Source of the DNA: Beijerinckiaceae bacterium
GTDB taxonomy: Bacteria; Pseudomonadota; Alphaproteobacteria; Rhizobiales; Beijerinckiaceae
Direction of reading: 5' to 3'
Assembly (NCBI GenBank): GCA_027531565.1
Contig: JAPZSB010000006.1
Location: 186,954-250,953, forward strand
Length of the DNA stretch: 64,000 bases
The notes beneath the pieces are model-generated. The model did not search any database, was not told where the DNA came from, and saw nothing but the letters and a program-made list of their open reading frames with translations. The translations under genes were made by a program, and so were the position numbers. Positions 1-7,695 of the stretch are shown here, piece by piece. Position 1 is the stretch's first letter; each line of letters starts with the position of its first letter.

Positions 1-223
1 CAAGGACGCGGACACGCTCGGCGAGCTGGTCCGTGAACGCGTCGACGACCGAAGCGACAAGATCGAACAGCGTGTGAAGGCCATAGAAGGCAGGCCCGTC
101 GATGTTCCAATGGGCATGTTTCACCTGCCCCTTGAGGTCGATGGCGGCAGCGAGATGCATGTTGAGAAGCTCGACTGATTGTCGACAGATGGCGTCCTCG
201 AGCGAATTCCGTATGGTACGCAT
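1..223 (-). CDS. dps: Dps-family ferritin-like DNA protection protein (partial, runs off the left edge)
   Basis: Read on the minus strand from an ATG at 223, this frame stays open to the window edge and encodes the first 74 residues of a Dps protein. Seen: a helix containing LLNMHLAAAIDLKGQVKHAH, then HWNIDGPAFYGLHTLFD. The two histidines and the aspartate sit where Dps proteins carry their inter-subunit ferroxidase ligands. Dps dodecamers bind DNA and oxidise ferrous iron with peroxide, protecting the chromosome in starvation and oxidative stress. A purine-rich AAAGG lies about ten bases before the ATG. No clear EcfG-type promoter was found upstream, although the general stress locus is nearby. 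The C-terminal half, including the remaining metal ligands, lies outside the window. Confidence 0.85.
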   Translation of the reverse strand, partial: MRTIRNSLEDAICRQSVELLNMHLAAAIDLKGQVKHAHWNIDGPAFYGLHTLFDLVASVVDAFTDQLAERVRVL

Positions 224-523
224 GGGCGGAAAACCTTTCCGGTGAGCCCATCCCGCCCTGTTCCCGTGGCCCGCCTGCCGGACGGGGGGAGGTCCGAGGA
301 ATACGGACCACGGGCAGGCATGCCGCGCTTCCGGACGCACGGCAATCCTGGTCAGCGGGGGGCTGGCAGCAGGAAGGCTAGGCCGGATCACGGGGGCGCG
401 GCAGCCTCGGATTCTACGCAGGACCTACAGCATCCGCAGCCTGCCGAATTCCTGACCCGGGCACTGAATTCGTGTTAGGAAAGACAAGGTTCGCAATCGA
501 ACCGGCCATGGGAAAGCGGCGCC
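224..523. other. Divergent intergenic region between dps and the hybrid kinase gene
   Basis: About 300 bases separate the start codons of dps (minus) and the chemotaxis-kinase fusion (plus), so both promoters must lie here. I see no convincing coding potential, no exact EcfG-type GGAAC-N16-CGTT pair in either direction, and no clear -35/-10 hexamers. A GGAAAG at 511-516 is the probable ribosome binding site for the GTG at 524. Confidence 0.5.
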
Positions 524-3500
524 GTGCCCAAAGAAACGAAACGGCCCTCCAGACCTCCGGCGTTGAAGGCCCGTCCTGACGAAGGACATCCGCTGGACGG
601 CCTGCGCCCCGGTCCCGAACCACAGGCTGTCGTCGCGATCGGTTCGTCCGCCGGCGGGCTCGAGGCTTGCAGCCATCTCCTCGAGGCGATGCCGGCCCAG
701 CACCGGCTCGCGCTCATCTTGGTCCAGCATCTCGATCCGAGCCATCGCAGCCTGATGGTTGACCTGCTCGCGCGGCATACCTCGATGCCCGTGCTGGAAG
801 CAGCGGACGGCATGCCCATCCTTGCCCGCCATGTCTACGTCATTCCGCCCGGCACATACCTGTCCATCAGCCACCGGCGATTGCATCTCTCGCGGGCAGA
901 CCGGTTGCACGGCGCCCGGATGCCTTTCGATGTCCTGCTCCAGTCTCTCGCCAAGGCCTTCGGCCGCCGCACGATCGCGGCGATCCTGTCGGGGACCGGC
1001 GCCGACGGTACGGCGGGCCTGGCAGCCGTCAAGGAGGCCGGCGGCCTGGTCCTCGCGCAAAGTCCGGAAGAGGCGGCCTTCGATGGCATGCCACGCAGCG
1101 CCATGGCTACAGGCAAGGTTGACCGTGTGATCCGCGTGGCGGAGATGCCGACCTTGGCGGCGCTGCATGCGCAGCATGTCAGCATGCAGGATACGGTGGA
1201 AAGCGCACTGCTTGCCGAGGGGCTGCCGCCCCCGCCGGAGGAGGATGCGGTTGCTGGCATCATTGCCTTGCTGCGTCGCAAGACTGTCCATGATTTCACC
1301 GGATACCGCAGAGGAACGATCCATCGCCGCATCCAGCGTCGCATTTCCGCGACCGGGAGCGGAGATATCGGGACCTACCGGAAGCTTCTCGACCGCGACG
1401 ACGCCGAGCGGCTGATACTTGCGAACGAGATCCTGATCAATGTGACCGCCTTCTTCCGCGACCCGAAGGCCTTTGCGCTTCTCGAGAACGACATCATCCC
1501 GCAGACACTCGGCCAGCACCCGGATGACGAACCCTTCCGTGTCTGGATCGCGGGATGCAGCACCGGCGAGGAAGCCTATTCGATCGCGATCCTGCTGCTC
1601 GACGCGATTGCTGCCTCGGGGCGACCGATCAAGTTGCAGATCTTTGCATCCGATGCCGATGCCAGCGCGGTTGCCCATGCCCGGGAAGGGCTCTATCCGG
1701 CTGCAGCCGTCGAAAAGCTGCGCCCGGAACAGGTCCAGCGCTATTTTGTTCCGCTCGGCGACGCATTTCGTGTCAAACCAGACCTGCGCGGCCTGGTCGT
1801 GTTCACCGAGCAGGACATCCTTGTCGATCCGCCCTTTTCGCGCCTGGACTGGATCTCCTGCCGCAACCTCCTGATCTACCTGGCGCCGCCGACGCAGGAG
1901 AAGGTCATCTCGCTCATGCATTTCGCGCTGAAGCCCGGTGGCCTGTTGCTGCTGGGCAGCGCCGAGGCTCCCGGCCCGCTGGAAGGCCGGTTCACGGCCG
2001 TTGCCAAGGCCGAACGGATCTACCGGAAAGCCAGCATCGGACCGGTGACCGGTTCGGGCGTATTCCGGACCGGACTCGATTGGCAGCGCCCTGGTGGAAG
2101 ACCGCCCCACCGGGCGACGTCAACCGCCAAGACGGGCCTGGCGGCCGAGATCTGCCGACAGAGCCTGATCGACGCGTTCGTGCCGCCCTCGATCCTCATC
2201 AATGCCGCTCGCGAATGCCTCTATTCGGTCGGCTCGATCGGTGATTTCGTCGACCTGTCCCGCGGTTATCCGCCTGAAGATGTTATGGACATCGTTCCGC
2301 CCGGGCTCCGGATCCGGCTCGTTTCGGCCCTTGTCCCGGGCGGCTCCCCGGATGCGATCCGGATCGACGGGGGCCTTGATCGGGCCGGCAATGGCTTCAT
2401 GGTTGAGATCCGCCATCTCCAGGCCGAGCAATCCGGACTCGTTCTACTCTCCTTCCTGTCCCGAACAGCCTTGCCGGCCGCCGTGCCATCGCCAGCAGAG
2501 CCGCCGGGTGCATCCTCGCTTGTCGAACGACAGCTGACGCAGACACGGAACGAGCTGATGGAGGCTGTTCGTGCCCTCGAGTTGATGGCGGCGGAGCACA
2601 AGGCGATCGAACTCGAGGCGCTGTCGGTCAACGAGGAATTCCAGGCCACCAACGAGGAATTGCTCGCCTCGAAGGAAGAACTGCAATCCCTCAATGAAGA
2701 GCTGAGCGCATTGAACAGCCAGTTGCAGGAAACTCTGGAGCGACAGCGTGCCACGGCCAATGACCTCCAGAACATCCTGCACAGCACCGATATCGCGACC
2801 CTGTTCCTCGATCTTGATCTGAATATTCGCTACTTCACTCCGGCGACGCGAGCGCTGTTCCGCGTCATCCATGGCGATATCGGACGTCCCCTCGCGGATC
2901 TTGCCTCCCTCGCCCATGACCCAGGCCTCGTGGACACCGCCCGGCAGGTCCTTGAAGACCATCAGCCCCGGGAATCCGAGATCACGACACGGGTCGGGGA
3001 TTGGTTCATCCGCCGGATCCTGCCCTATCGCTCCGAGACCGAGGCGGTGGAAGGTCTGGTGATCACCTTCACCAACATCTCGGACCGCAAGGGCATCGCC
3101 TCGGCGCTTGAAGCCGCCAAGGCCGAAGCCGAAACCGCGAACCTGGCCAAGTCGCGTTTCCTCGCGGCCGCGAGCCATGACCTTCGCCAACCGCTGCAAT
3201 CGCTTGCCCTTCTGCATGGATTGCTCGGCCGGCATGTCGAGAGCGACAAGGGCAAACATCTCATCAAGCGTTTCGGCCAGGTGCTGCTGACCATCAACAG
3301 CATGATGAATACCCTGCTCGACATCAACCAGATCGAGGCCGGCGTTGTCGTGCCGCAGATCATCAGCTTTCCGGTCAATGACCTGCTGGTTCGGATGCGG
3401 GACGACTTCCTTCCCCATGCGCAATTGCAGAAGCTGGAATTACGCATTGTCGCGTCATCCAGGATCATTCGCTCCGATCCGCGCCTTCTGGAACAGATCG

Positions 3501-4894
3501 TCCGCAATCTGATCTCGAATGCCCTCAAATATACCCGGCGCGGGAAGATCCTGATCGGTTGCCGCCAGAAGCAGGGCAAGCTGTCCATCGAGATCTGGGA
3601 TACCGGGATCGGCATTCCCCAGGAGCAATTGCAGGCGATCTTCCGGGAATATCACCAGATCAACAATGATGCCCGGGAGCGCAATCGTGGTCTCGGACTG
3701 GGGCTTGCCATTGTCCAGCGGCTTGGCGCGCTGCTCGGTCATCCGATCGGCGTCCGCTCACGCCTCGAACGTGGCTCGGTCTTCGCGGTCGAGGTCGCGC
3801 TGACCCCGGAGGATGACGGGGCCGGACGCCTGGCCTTGCCAATGCCGCCTCCCGTGCCGATGGCTGGCCGGGCCGGCCATATCGTGATCATCGAGGATGA
3901 TACGTCGATCAGCGATCTGCTGGCCATGCATCTTTCCGGCGAGGGGCACCGGGTCGAGGTCTTTGCCGACGGGCGCGCCCTGATCGCAAGAAAGGGCGAA
4001 CCCGATCTCCGGCCGGATCTGGTGCTTGCGGATTACAATCTGCCCAACGGGCTGGATGGCCTGGCGCTGACCCGTCATCTGCGCGAGCAATTCGGTCAGG
4101 CCCTTCCCGTCATCATCCTGACGGGGGACGTCTCGTCCGACACGTTGCAACGCATTGCCGCGGCAGGTGCGGTCCATCGCAACAAGCCGGTTTCGATGCG
4201 CGATCTCTCGGAAACGATCCGGATGCTGCTCGCCGCGTCGGTGCCGATTTCCGTCCAGCCCAGGGAGAGCCCGCCTGCCGGCCTCCGATCCGACAGGATC
4301 TTCGTGGTCGATGATGATGCCGCCCTGCGCGAGTATATCCATGCCGGCCTTCTCGAAGCGGGTCTCGAGCCTGTCGATTTCGAATCCGGGGAAGCGCTTC
4401 TGGCTTCGGGGCAAATCGCCAATGGAACCTGCCTCCTGCTGGATGCCTATCTTCCGGGGATGAGTGGCCTCGACCTGCTCCACCAGATCCGGCAGGGTGG
4501 GCACGCTATCCCGACCATCATCATGACCGGGCATTCCGATGTGGCGATGGCCGTCGCGGCGATGAAGGCCGGCGCGTCGGATTTCATCGAGAAGCCGGTC
4601 CGGCTTCCGGAATTGCTGTCCTGCATCAACGTTGCACGAAGCGCCGGACAGGAAGCCAGCCGCGAGCAGGAAATCCACGCCACGGCGCGGAAGCGGCTCG
4701 CCGGGCTCACGCCCCGGCAACGGGATATCATGGCGCGGGTGCTTGAAGGGCATCCCAGCAAGAACATCGCCGCTGATCTGCGGATCAGCCAGCGTACGGT
4801 GGAGAATCACCGCGCAGCGATCATGAAGAAGACAGGGTCGACGTCACTCGCAGCCCTGGCCCGTCTCGCCTATATCGCCAGCGAACCGGCCTGA
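524..4894 (+). CDS. CheB-CheR-PAS-histidine kinase-REC-REC-LuxR fusion sensor/regulator
   Basis: A 1456-residue multidomain protein with a GTG start behind GGAAAG. Domains in order: CheB methylesterase (about 35-210; catalytic-type S42 in IGSSAGG, H69 in VQHLD, D161 in SGTGADG); CheR methyltransferase (about 240-500; WIAGCSTGEEAYSIA for S-adenosylmethionine binding, then CRNLLIYL); a second sensor-like segment; a coiled coil (about 665-750, rich in NEELxALN repeats); PAS (about 750-855); HisKA with H885 in ASHDLRQPLQSL; HATPase with N-box near 995 and GTG-type DTGIGIP and GLGLGLAI boxes; REC1 with D1170; REC2 with D1307; and a FixJ/LuxR helix-turn-helix (1394-1450). No transmembrane segment is visible, so it is probably cytoplasmic. 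CheB-CheR-PAS-kinase fusions are known in alphaproteobacteria. Carrying its own DNA-binding output suggests a full phosphorelay on one chain. The signal and target genes are unknown. Confidence 0.9.
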   Translation: MPKETKRPSRPPALKARPDEGHPLDGLRPGPEPQAVVAIGSSAGGLEACSHLLEAMPAQHRLALILVQHLDPSHRSLMVDLLARHTSMPVLEAADGMPILARHVYVIPPGTYLSISHRRLHLSRADRLHGARMPFDVLLQSLAKAFGRRTIAAILSGTGADGTAGLAAVKEAGGLVLAQSPEEAAFDGMPRSAMATGKVDRVIRVAEMPTLAALHAQHVSMQDTVESALLAEGLPPPPEEDAVAGIIALLRRKTVHDFTGYRRGTIHRRIQRRISATGSGDIGTYRKLLDRDDAERLILANEILINVTAFFRDPKAFALLENDIIPQTLGQHPDDEPFRVWIAGCSTGEEAYSIAILLLDAIAASGRPIKLQIFASDADASAVAHAREGLYPAAAVEKLRPEQVQRYFVPLGDAFRVKPDLRGLVVFTEQDILVDPPFSRLDWISCRNLLIYLAPPTQEKVISLMHFALKPGGLLLLGSAEAPGPLEGRFTAVAKAERIYRKASIGPVTGSGVFRTGLDWQRPGGRPPHRATSTAKTGLAAEICRQSLIDAFVPPSILINAARECLYSVGSIGDFVDLSRGYPPEDVMDIVPPGLRIRLVSALVPGGSPDAIRIDGGLDRAGNGFMVEIRHLQAEQSGLVLLSFLSRTALPAAVPSPAEPPGASSLVERQLTQTRNELMEAVRALELMAAEHKAIELEALSVNEEFQATNEELLASKEELQSLNEELSALNSQLQETLERQRATANDLQNILHSTDIATLFLDLDLNIRYFTPATRALFRVIHGDIGRPLADLASLAHDPGLVDTARQVLEDHQPRESEITTRVGDWFIRRILPYRSETEAVEGLVITFTNISDRKGIASALEAAKAEAETANLAKSRFLAAASHDLRQPLQSLALLHGLLGRHVESDKGKHLIKRFGQVLLTINSMMNTLLDINQIEAGVVVPQIISFPVNDLLVRMRDDFLPHAQLQKLELRIVASSRIIRSDPRLLEQIVRNLISNALKYTRRGKILIGCRQKQGKLSIEIWDTGIGIPQEQLQAIFREYHQINNDARERNRGLGLGLAIVQRLGALLGHPIGVRSRLERGSVFAVEVALTPEDDGAGRLALPMPPPVPMAGRAGHIVIIEDDTSISDLLAMHLSGEGHRVEVFADGRALIARKGEPDLRPDLVLADYNLPNGLDGLALTRHLREQFGQALPVIILTGDVSSDTLQRIAAAGAVHRNKPVSMRDLSETIRMLLAASVPISVQPRESPPAGLRSDRIFVVDDDAALREYIHAGLLEAGLEPVDFESGEALLASGQIANGTCLLLDAYLPGMSGLDLLHQIRQGGHAIPTIIMTGHSDVAMAVAAMKAGASDFIEKPVRLPELLSCINVARSAGQEASREQEIHATARKRLAGLTPRQRDIMARVLEGHPSKNIAADLRISQRTVENHRAAIMKKTGSTSLAALARLAYIASEPA

Positions 4895-5001
4895 GCCACA
4901 GGCTGGCCGGCAGGGCATGGGTAGTTTCCGATCCTGTTGCCCCGCGGCGCGCCGTGAAAGGCTGCCCGCTCAGCTGGTTTCAGCAAAGCAGGAGAGCCGG
5001 C

Positions 5002-5160
5002 ATGAGCCTTGGCACCATTCTCATCATCCTTTTGATCCTGATGCTGGTCGGCGCCTTGCCACGCTGGCCGCATAGCGTTTCCTGGGGCTACCTGCCCAGC
5101 GGGGCCCTCGGGACGATCCTGATCGTGCTGGTGATCCTGCTGCTGATGGGACGACTCTAG
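5002..5160 (+). CDS. Small DUF3309-type membrane protein
   Basis: A 52-residue protein starting at the ATG preceded by AGGAGAG. It opens MSLGTILIILLILMLVGALP, continues with WPHSVSWGYLPSG, and ends in a second hydrophobic stretch, LGTILIVLVILLLMGRL. The two short membrane segments joined by a Trp/Pro/Gly-rich turn are the DUF3309 pattern, a family of tiny proteins common in Hyphomicrobiales and of unknown function. It follows the hybrid kinase gene by 107 bases and is followed by a clear terminator. The neighbouring stress genes suggest an envelope or stress role, but that is inference. Confidence 0.8.
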   Translation: MSLGTILIILLILMLVGALPRWPHSVSWGYLPSGALGTILIVLVILLLMGRL

Positions 5161-5247
5161 ACCCTGGAAACCAGCATGGAAGGCAGGACCGGCGCTGCTG
5201 GTCTCTTGTCCCGTGACCGTTCGCTGCAAGAGCCTTGCAGATGAAAG

Positions 5248-5280
5248 AACCTCGCTCCGGTGCCGTCGGAGCGAGGTTTT
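5248..5280 (+). terminator. Rho-independent terminator after the DUF3309 gene
   Basis: A perfect 9-bp stem (CCTCGCTCC / GGAGCGAGG) closes a 9-base loop and is followed by TTTT and then CTGTTTT. The left flank is A-rich (AAAGAA), so it may also work weakly on the minus strand toward csbD transcripts. Confidence 0.85.
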
Positions 5281-5346
5281 CTGTTTTCGTCGCCGGCCTT
5301 CTGCCTTCGTGGACCCTGGCCTCGTGACGACCAGGGTGCCCTTGTT

Positions 5347-5538
5347 TCAGGCCTTGTCGATCACCGACTTTATGACATCCTTGGCATTGCCGACTGCCTG
5401 CTGCGCCTGGCCCTTGCGCTTGAGAATTGCCCCCTCGGCCTCCAGCCGACGGTTGCCGATCAACCGGCCGACGCCCTGGTTGATCTTGCCCTGGGTCTCC
5501 TTCGCGAGGCCCTTCATCTTGTCACCGGTACTGCTCAT
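5347..5538 (-). CDS. CsbD family stress protein
   Basis: A 63-residue protein. The start at 5538 is chosen because AAGGAG lies seven bases before that ATG; a longer reading frame upstream lacks a site. Sequence: MSSTGDKMKGLAKETQGK, then a lysine/glycine-rich amphipathic helix with GNRRLEAEGAILKRKGQAQQ, ending in IKSVIDKA. This is the CsbD pattern (short, hydrophilic, conserved KGxxKExxGK start). CsbD proteins are induced by general stress in many bacteria but have no established activity. A near-consensus EcfG promoter lies upstream, fitting control by the general stress sigma factor encoded 3 kb away. Confidence 0.85.
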   Translation of the reverse strand: MSSTGDKMKGLAKETQGKINQGVGRLIGNRRLEAEGAILKRKGQAQQAVGNAKDVIKSVIDKA

Positions 5539-5583
5539 GGCATTGCTCCTTGAGGCAGGCCCCGAACGGGCCGCCCGATGATT

Positions 5584-5608
5584 AACCCGCATCATGCCGG
5601 TTCGTTCC
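5584..5608 (-). promoter_or_regulatory. Near-consensus EcfG-type promoter for csbD
   Basis: On the minus strand GGAAC is followed after exactly 16 bases by GGTT (consensus CGTT), about 45 bases before the csbD start codon. Only the first base of the -10 deviates. It has the same spacing as the exact sites upstream of nepR-ecfG and the other predicted regulon members in this window. Confidence 0.55.
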
Positions 5609-5716
5609 CAACGGGCCGGTCGACCGGAGTTTCATGCAGAAGGCAGGGAAAACCCGCCACGGGGGTCAGGACGTGGCGGGCTTCCGGACGATGGGCGCGG
5701 GCACGGGGCCCCAATG

Positions 5717-6034
5717 TCAGCAGGACACGCGATAGCGGTTGCCATAGCTGTCATAGGCCTCGCAGCCGCGCTGACGGTATCGACGGTTGTAGCGCCGGTC
5801 GCGTCCGGTGGCATCGCCGATGACAGCCCCGCCAACGCCGCCGATCACTGCACCGGCCAGGGCACCCTCGGTCCGGCCGGTCACGGCACCGCCAACTACG
5901 GCGCCGGCACCGGCCCCGAGAACGCCGCCATAGAGCGCGGAGTCGTTGCGCCCGTATTCATTCATGCATCCGGCCAGGCTGGTCGAGAACAAACCGGCCA
6001 AAAGAAGCTTTCCCATACGTCGGCTGATGATCAT
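5717..6034 (-). CDS. Glycine-zipper outer-membrane lipoprotein
   Basis: A 105-residue protein with a lipoprotein signal: MIISRRMGKLLLAGLFSTSLAGC, where LAGC is a lipobox and the cysteine is the predicted acylated residue. It then has a glycine-zipper region of repeated GAxxGxxxG motifs (LGAGAGAVVGGAVTGRTEG and LAGAVIGGVGGAVIGDATG) and an Arg/Tyr-rich tail containing two cysteines. This layout matches the 17 kDa surface antigen / glycine-zipper 2TM family, usually outer-membrane associated. It lies downstream of the PRC-barrel gene on the same strand, separated by a 10-bp hairpin, so the two may share a promoter. The molecular role is not known. Confidence 0.75.
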   Translation of the reverse strand: MIISRRMGKLLLAGLFSTSLAGCMNEYGRNDSALYGGVLGAGAGAVVGGAVTGRTEGALAGAVIGGVGGAVIGDATGRDRRYNRRYRQRGCEAYDSYGNRYRVSC

Positions 6035-6057
6035 TTCCCTGTCTCCCTGCTGAACGA

Positions 6058-6081
6058 GCCACGCGAGAATTCGCGTGGCTG
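6058..6081. repeat. Perfect 10-bp stem-loop between PRC-barrel and glycine-zipper genes
   Basis: AGCCACGCGA and TCGCGTGGCT pair perfectly around a GAAT loop. No T-run follows on either strand, so it is not a standard intrinsic terminator. It may be an RNA-processing or stability element between the two minus-strand genes. Confidence 0.6.
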
Positions 6082-6103
6082 CCTGTCCTGGATGGCCGGA
6101 TGG

Positions 6104-6565
6104 TCATTCGCGCTTGGCGCTGCGCATCGATTTGTAGACCGGCGCCGTCTTCAGCATGTCCTTGGTGACATCGACGACGAAGAGCGGCTTGCCCTTGTCA
6201 TCACGCGACAGCTTGATGGCGCGATAGCTGACCGCGACATCGCGCTCGCCCATGCCGAGAAAGCCTCCGACACCGATGATGGCAGCCACGACGCGGCCAT
6301 CGCCATCGATGAGCAGATCCTTCACTTCGCCGATCCGGTCCTTCTGGACATTGTGGACGGCTACATCCATCGCCTCGGTGGCGCGCCAGCCGGTGCTCTG
6401 GAGCGGTCCGTTATAGAACGTCTCCACCGGAACAGGCGGGGAAGGCACCTGCACCGCGGGATTGTTTGTCGGCCCGGAGGCTTGTGCCAGAGCCGACACA
6501 ATCAAGGCCGTGCTGAAGGTTGTTGCCAGAGCGGCAACACGGAAGGCGGTTCTGATCGAAACCAT
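6104..6565 (-). CDS. Secreted PRC-barrel domain protein
   Basis: A 153-residue protein starting at an ATG preceded by AAAGGA. Residues 1-27 form a Sec-type signal peptide ending in VSALAQA. A short Pro-rich linker follows, then a PRC-barrel (about 60-135): RATEAMDVAVHN, IGEVKDLLIDGDGRVVAAII, GVGGFLGMGERDVAVSY. PRC-barrel proteins of this periplasmic type are widespread in Hyphomicrobiales and are often upregulated under stress, but their binding partner is unknown. It precedes the glycine-zipper lipoprotein gene on the same strand. The upstream region holds an 18-bp palindrome and the divergent EcfG promoter of the transglutaminase-like gene. A GGAAC in its own direction lacks a matching -10. 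Confidence 0.8.
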   Translation of the reverse strand: MVSIRTAFRVAALATTFSTALIVSALAQASGPTNNPAVQVPSPPVPVETFYNGPLQSTGWRATEAMDVAVHNVQKDRIGEVKDLLIDGDGRVVAAIIGVGGFLGMGERDVAVSYRAIKLSRDDKGKPLFVVDVTKDMLKTAPVYKSMRSAKRE

Positions 6566-6607
6566 GAGATATCCTTTCGCGGGGGAAGCCCCGCCGGTTC
6601 CGTTGCT

Positions 6608-6625
6608 GGGAGCGATATCGCTCCC
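6608..6625. repeat. 18-bp perfect palindrome in a divergent intergenic region
   Basis: GGGAGCGATATCGCTCCC reads identically on both strands. It lies 43 bases upstream of the PRC-barrel start codon and upstream of the transglutaminase-like gene. Its symmetry and position fit a dimeric repressor or activator site; no regulator gene is adjacent. Confidence 0.5.
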
Positions 6626-6732
6626 CTGGCAGGGCGATCAGGCGTTGAAACGGCAGTCGTCCTGCAAGGGATAAACGTCCACCCGGTCGAACCGTTGCTT
6701 CGGTGTGCCCAGAAAGAAAGGCGCAGGGACAG

Positions 6733-6757
6733 GGAACGGTTTCGCGCTCATGCCGTT
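6733..6757 (+). promoter_or_regulatory. EcfG-type promoter for the transglutaminase-like gene
   Basis: GGAAC at 6733-6737 and CGTT at 6754-6757 are separated by exactly 16 bases, the consensus for EcfG general stress sigma factors. The -10 lies about 36 bases before the start codon at 6793. Confidence 0.75.
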
Positions 6758-6792
6758 GAGCAACGGGGATTGTCCCCAACGGAGCTCGCCTC

Positions 6793-7695
6793 ATGCATAT
6801 TCGCTATGGCTATCGGATTGACATGCTCTGCGATGAGCCGATGCCGCTGCTCGCCATGATGGACATCCATCCCTCGCGCCGTTCGGACATCACCATGGCA
6901 GATGCGCTTGTGGCCCGGCAGACCCGGAATCCGCGCGAGAGCGTCCCGTCTGTCGAGTTTCTCGACGGGTTCGGCAATCTCTGCCGCTGGTTGATGGTTC
7001 CAGCGGGCGGGGTCATCCTCCGGGCGCGCGGGATCATCTACCATTCCGGCTTCGCCGAGGAGCAGGGTCCCGGGGCGGAGGCCATCGCGCCCGAACGGCT
7101 CGCGCCGGATCTCCTGCCGTTTCTACGGGCCAGTCGCTTTTGCGAGACCGACAAGCTCGCCGCGACAGCTCGGGAGCGGTTCAGCTCCGTTGAATCGGGA
7201 TGGGCACGTGTGGTTTCGATCTGTGATTTCGTCCATCAACACCTCCGCTACAACGCAAGGCTGGCGACATCGAGCCGGAGTGCCTTCGAGGTCTTCGAGG
7301 AAGAGACCGGCGCCAGCCGGGACTACGCGCATCTTGCGATCACGCTGTGCCGATGCATGGATGTGCCGGCCCGGTATTGCACGGGTTACCTGCCCCCGAT
7401 CGGGGTCGACAAGGATTATCGGGAGGATGGATTCAGCGCGTGGTTCGAAGCCTATCTCGGAGACCGGTGGTGGACCTTCGATGCCAGCGACGCCCTTCCG
7501 CGCATCGGCCATGTGCTGATCGCCCGTGGGCGGGATGCCAGCGAAGTGCCCGGCCTGACGCCCTTTGGCCCCCAGAGGACAGTCCATTTCCAGGTGATTG
7601 CCGAAGAGGTCGACGGCGCCCGGTTCCCGATATCCTCCGCAAGCCGTCGCGAGCACAGCGCCCGCCACGGCCTGTTGTCCGGATCAGGCCGCTAG
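6793..7695 (+). CDS. Transglutaminase-like protein lacking the catalytic cysteine
   Basis: A 300-residue protein with GGAG eight bases before its ATG. It matches the bacterial transglutaminase-like family: an N-terminal beta domain (MHIRYGYRID, HPSRRSDI), then the papain-like core with WARVVSICDFVHQHLRYN and CRCMDVPARYCTGYLPP. In relatives the core reads GVCRDFAHLA, with the nucleophilic cysteine. Here the codons give GASRDYAHLA, so Ser175 replaces Cys. The usual histidine position is also Ser (FSAWFEAYLG, Ser215), a change I believe also occurs in relatives. Only the Asp (TFD, D230) remains. It is probably not a classical transglutaminase or protease; a binding or altered hydrolase role is possible. 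An EcfG-type promoter precedes it, and its 3' end overlaps the convergent kinase gene by 12 bases. Confidence 0.8.
   Translation: MHIRYGYRIDMLCDEPMPLLAMMDIHPSRRSDITMADALVARQTRNPRESVPSVEFLDGFGNLCRWLMVPAGGVILRARGIIYHSGFAEEQGPGAEAIAPERLAPDLLPFLRASRFCETDKLAATARERFSSVESGWARVVSICDFVHQHLRYNARLATSSRSAFEVFEEETGASRDYAHLAITLCRCMDVPARYCTGYLPPIGVDKDYREDGFSAWFEAYLGDRWWTFDASDALPRIGHVLIARGRDASEVPGLTPFGPQRTVHFQVIAEEVDGARFPISSASRREHSARHGLLSGSGR

Noticed and set aside
425..2110. A 561-codon minus-strand frame
   Set aside because: Antisense to the CheB-CheR part of the hybrid kinase; no recognisable domain.
6577..6601. Possible EcfG promoter for the PRC-barrel gene
   Set aside because: The GGAAC is present but the -10 at 16 or 17 bases is GCGA or CGAA, not CGTT.
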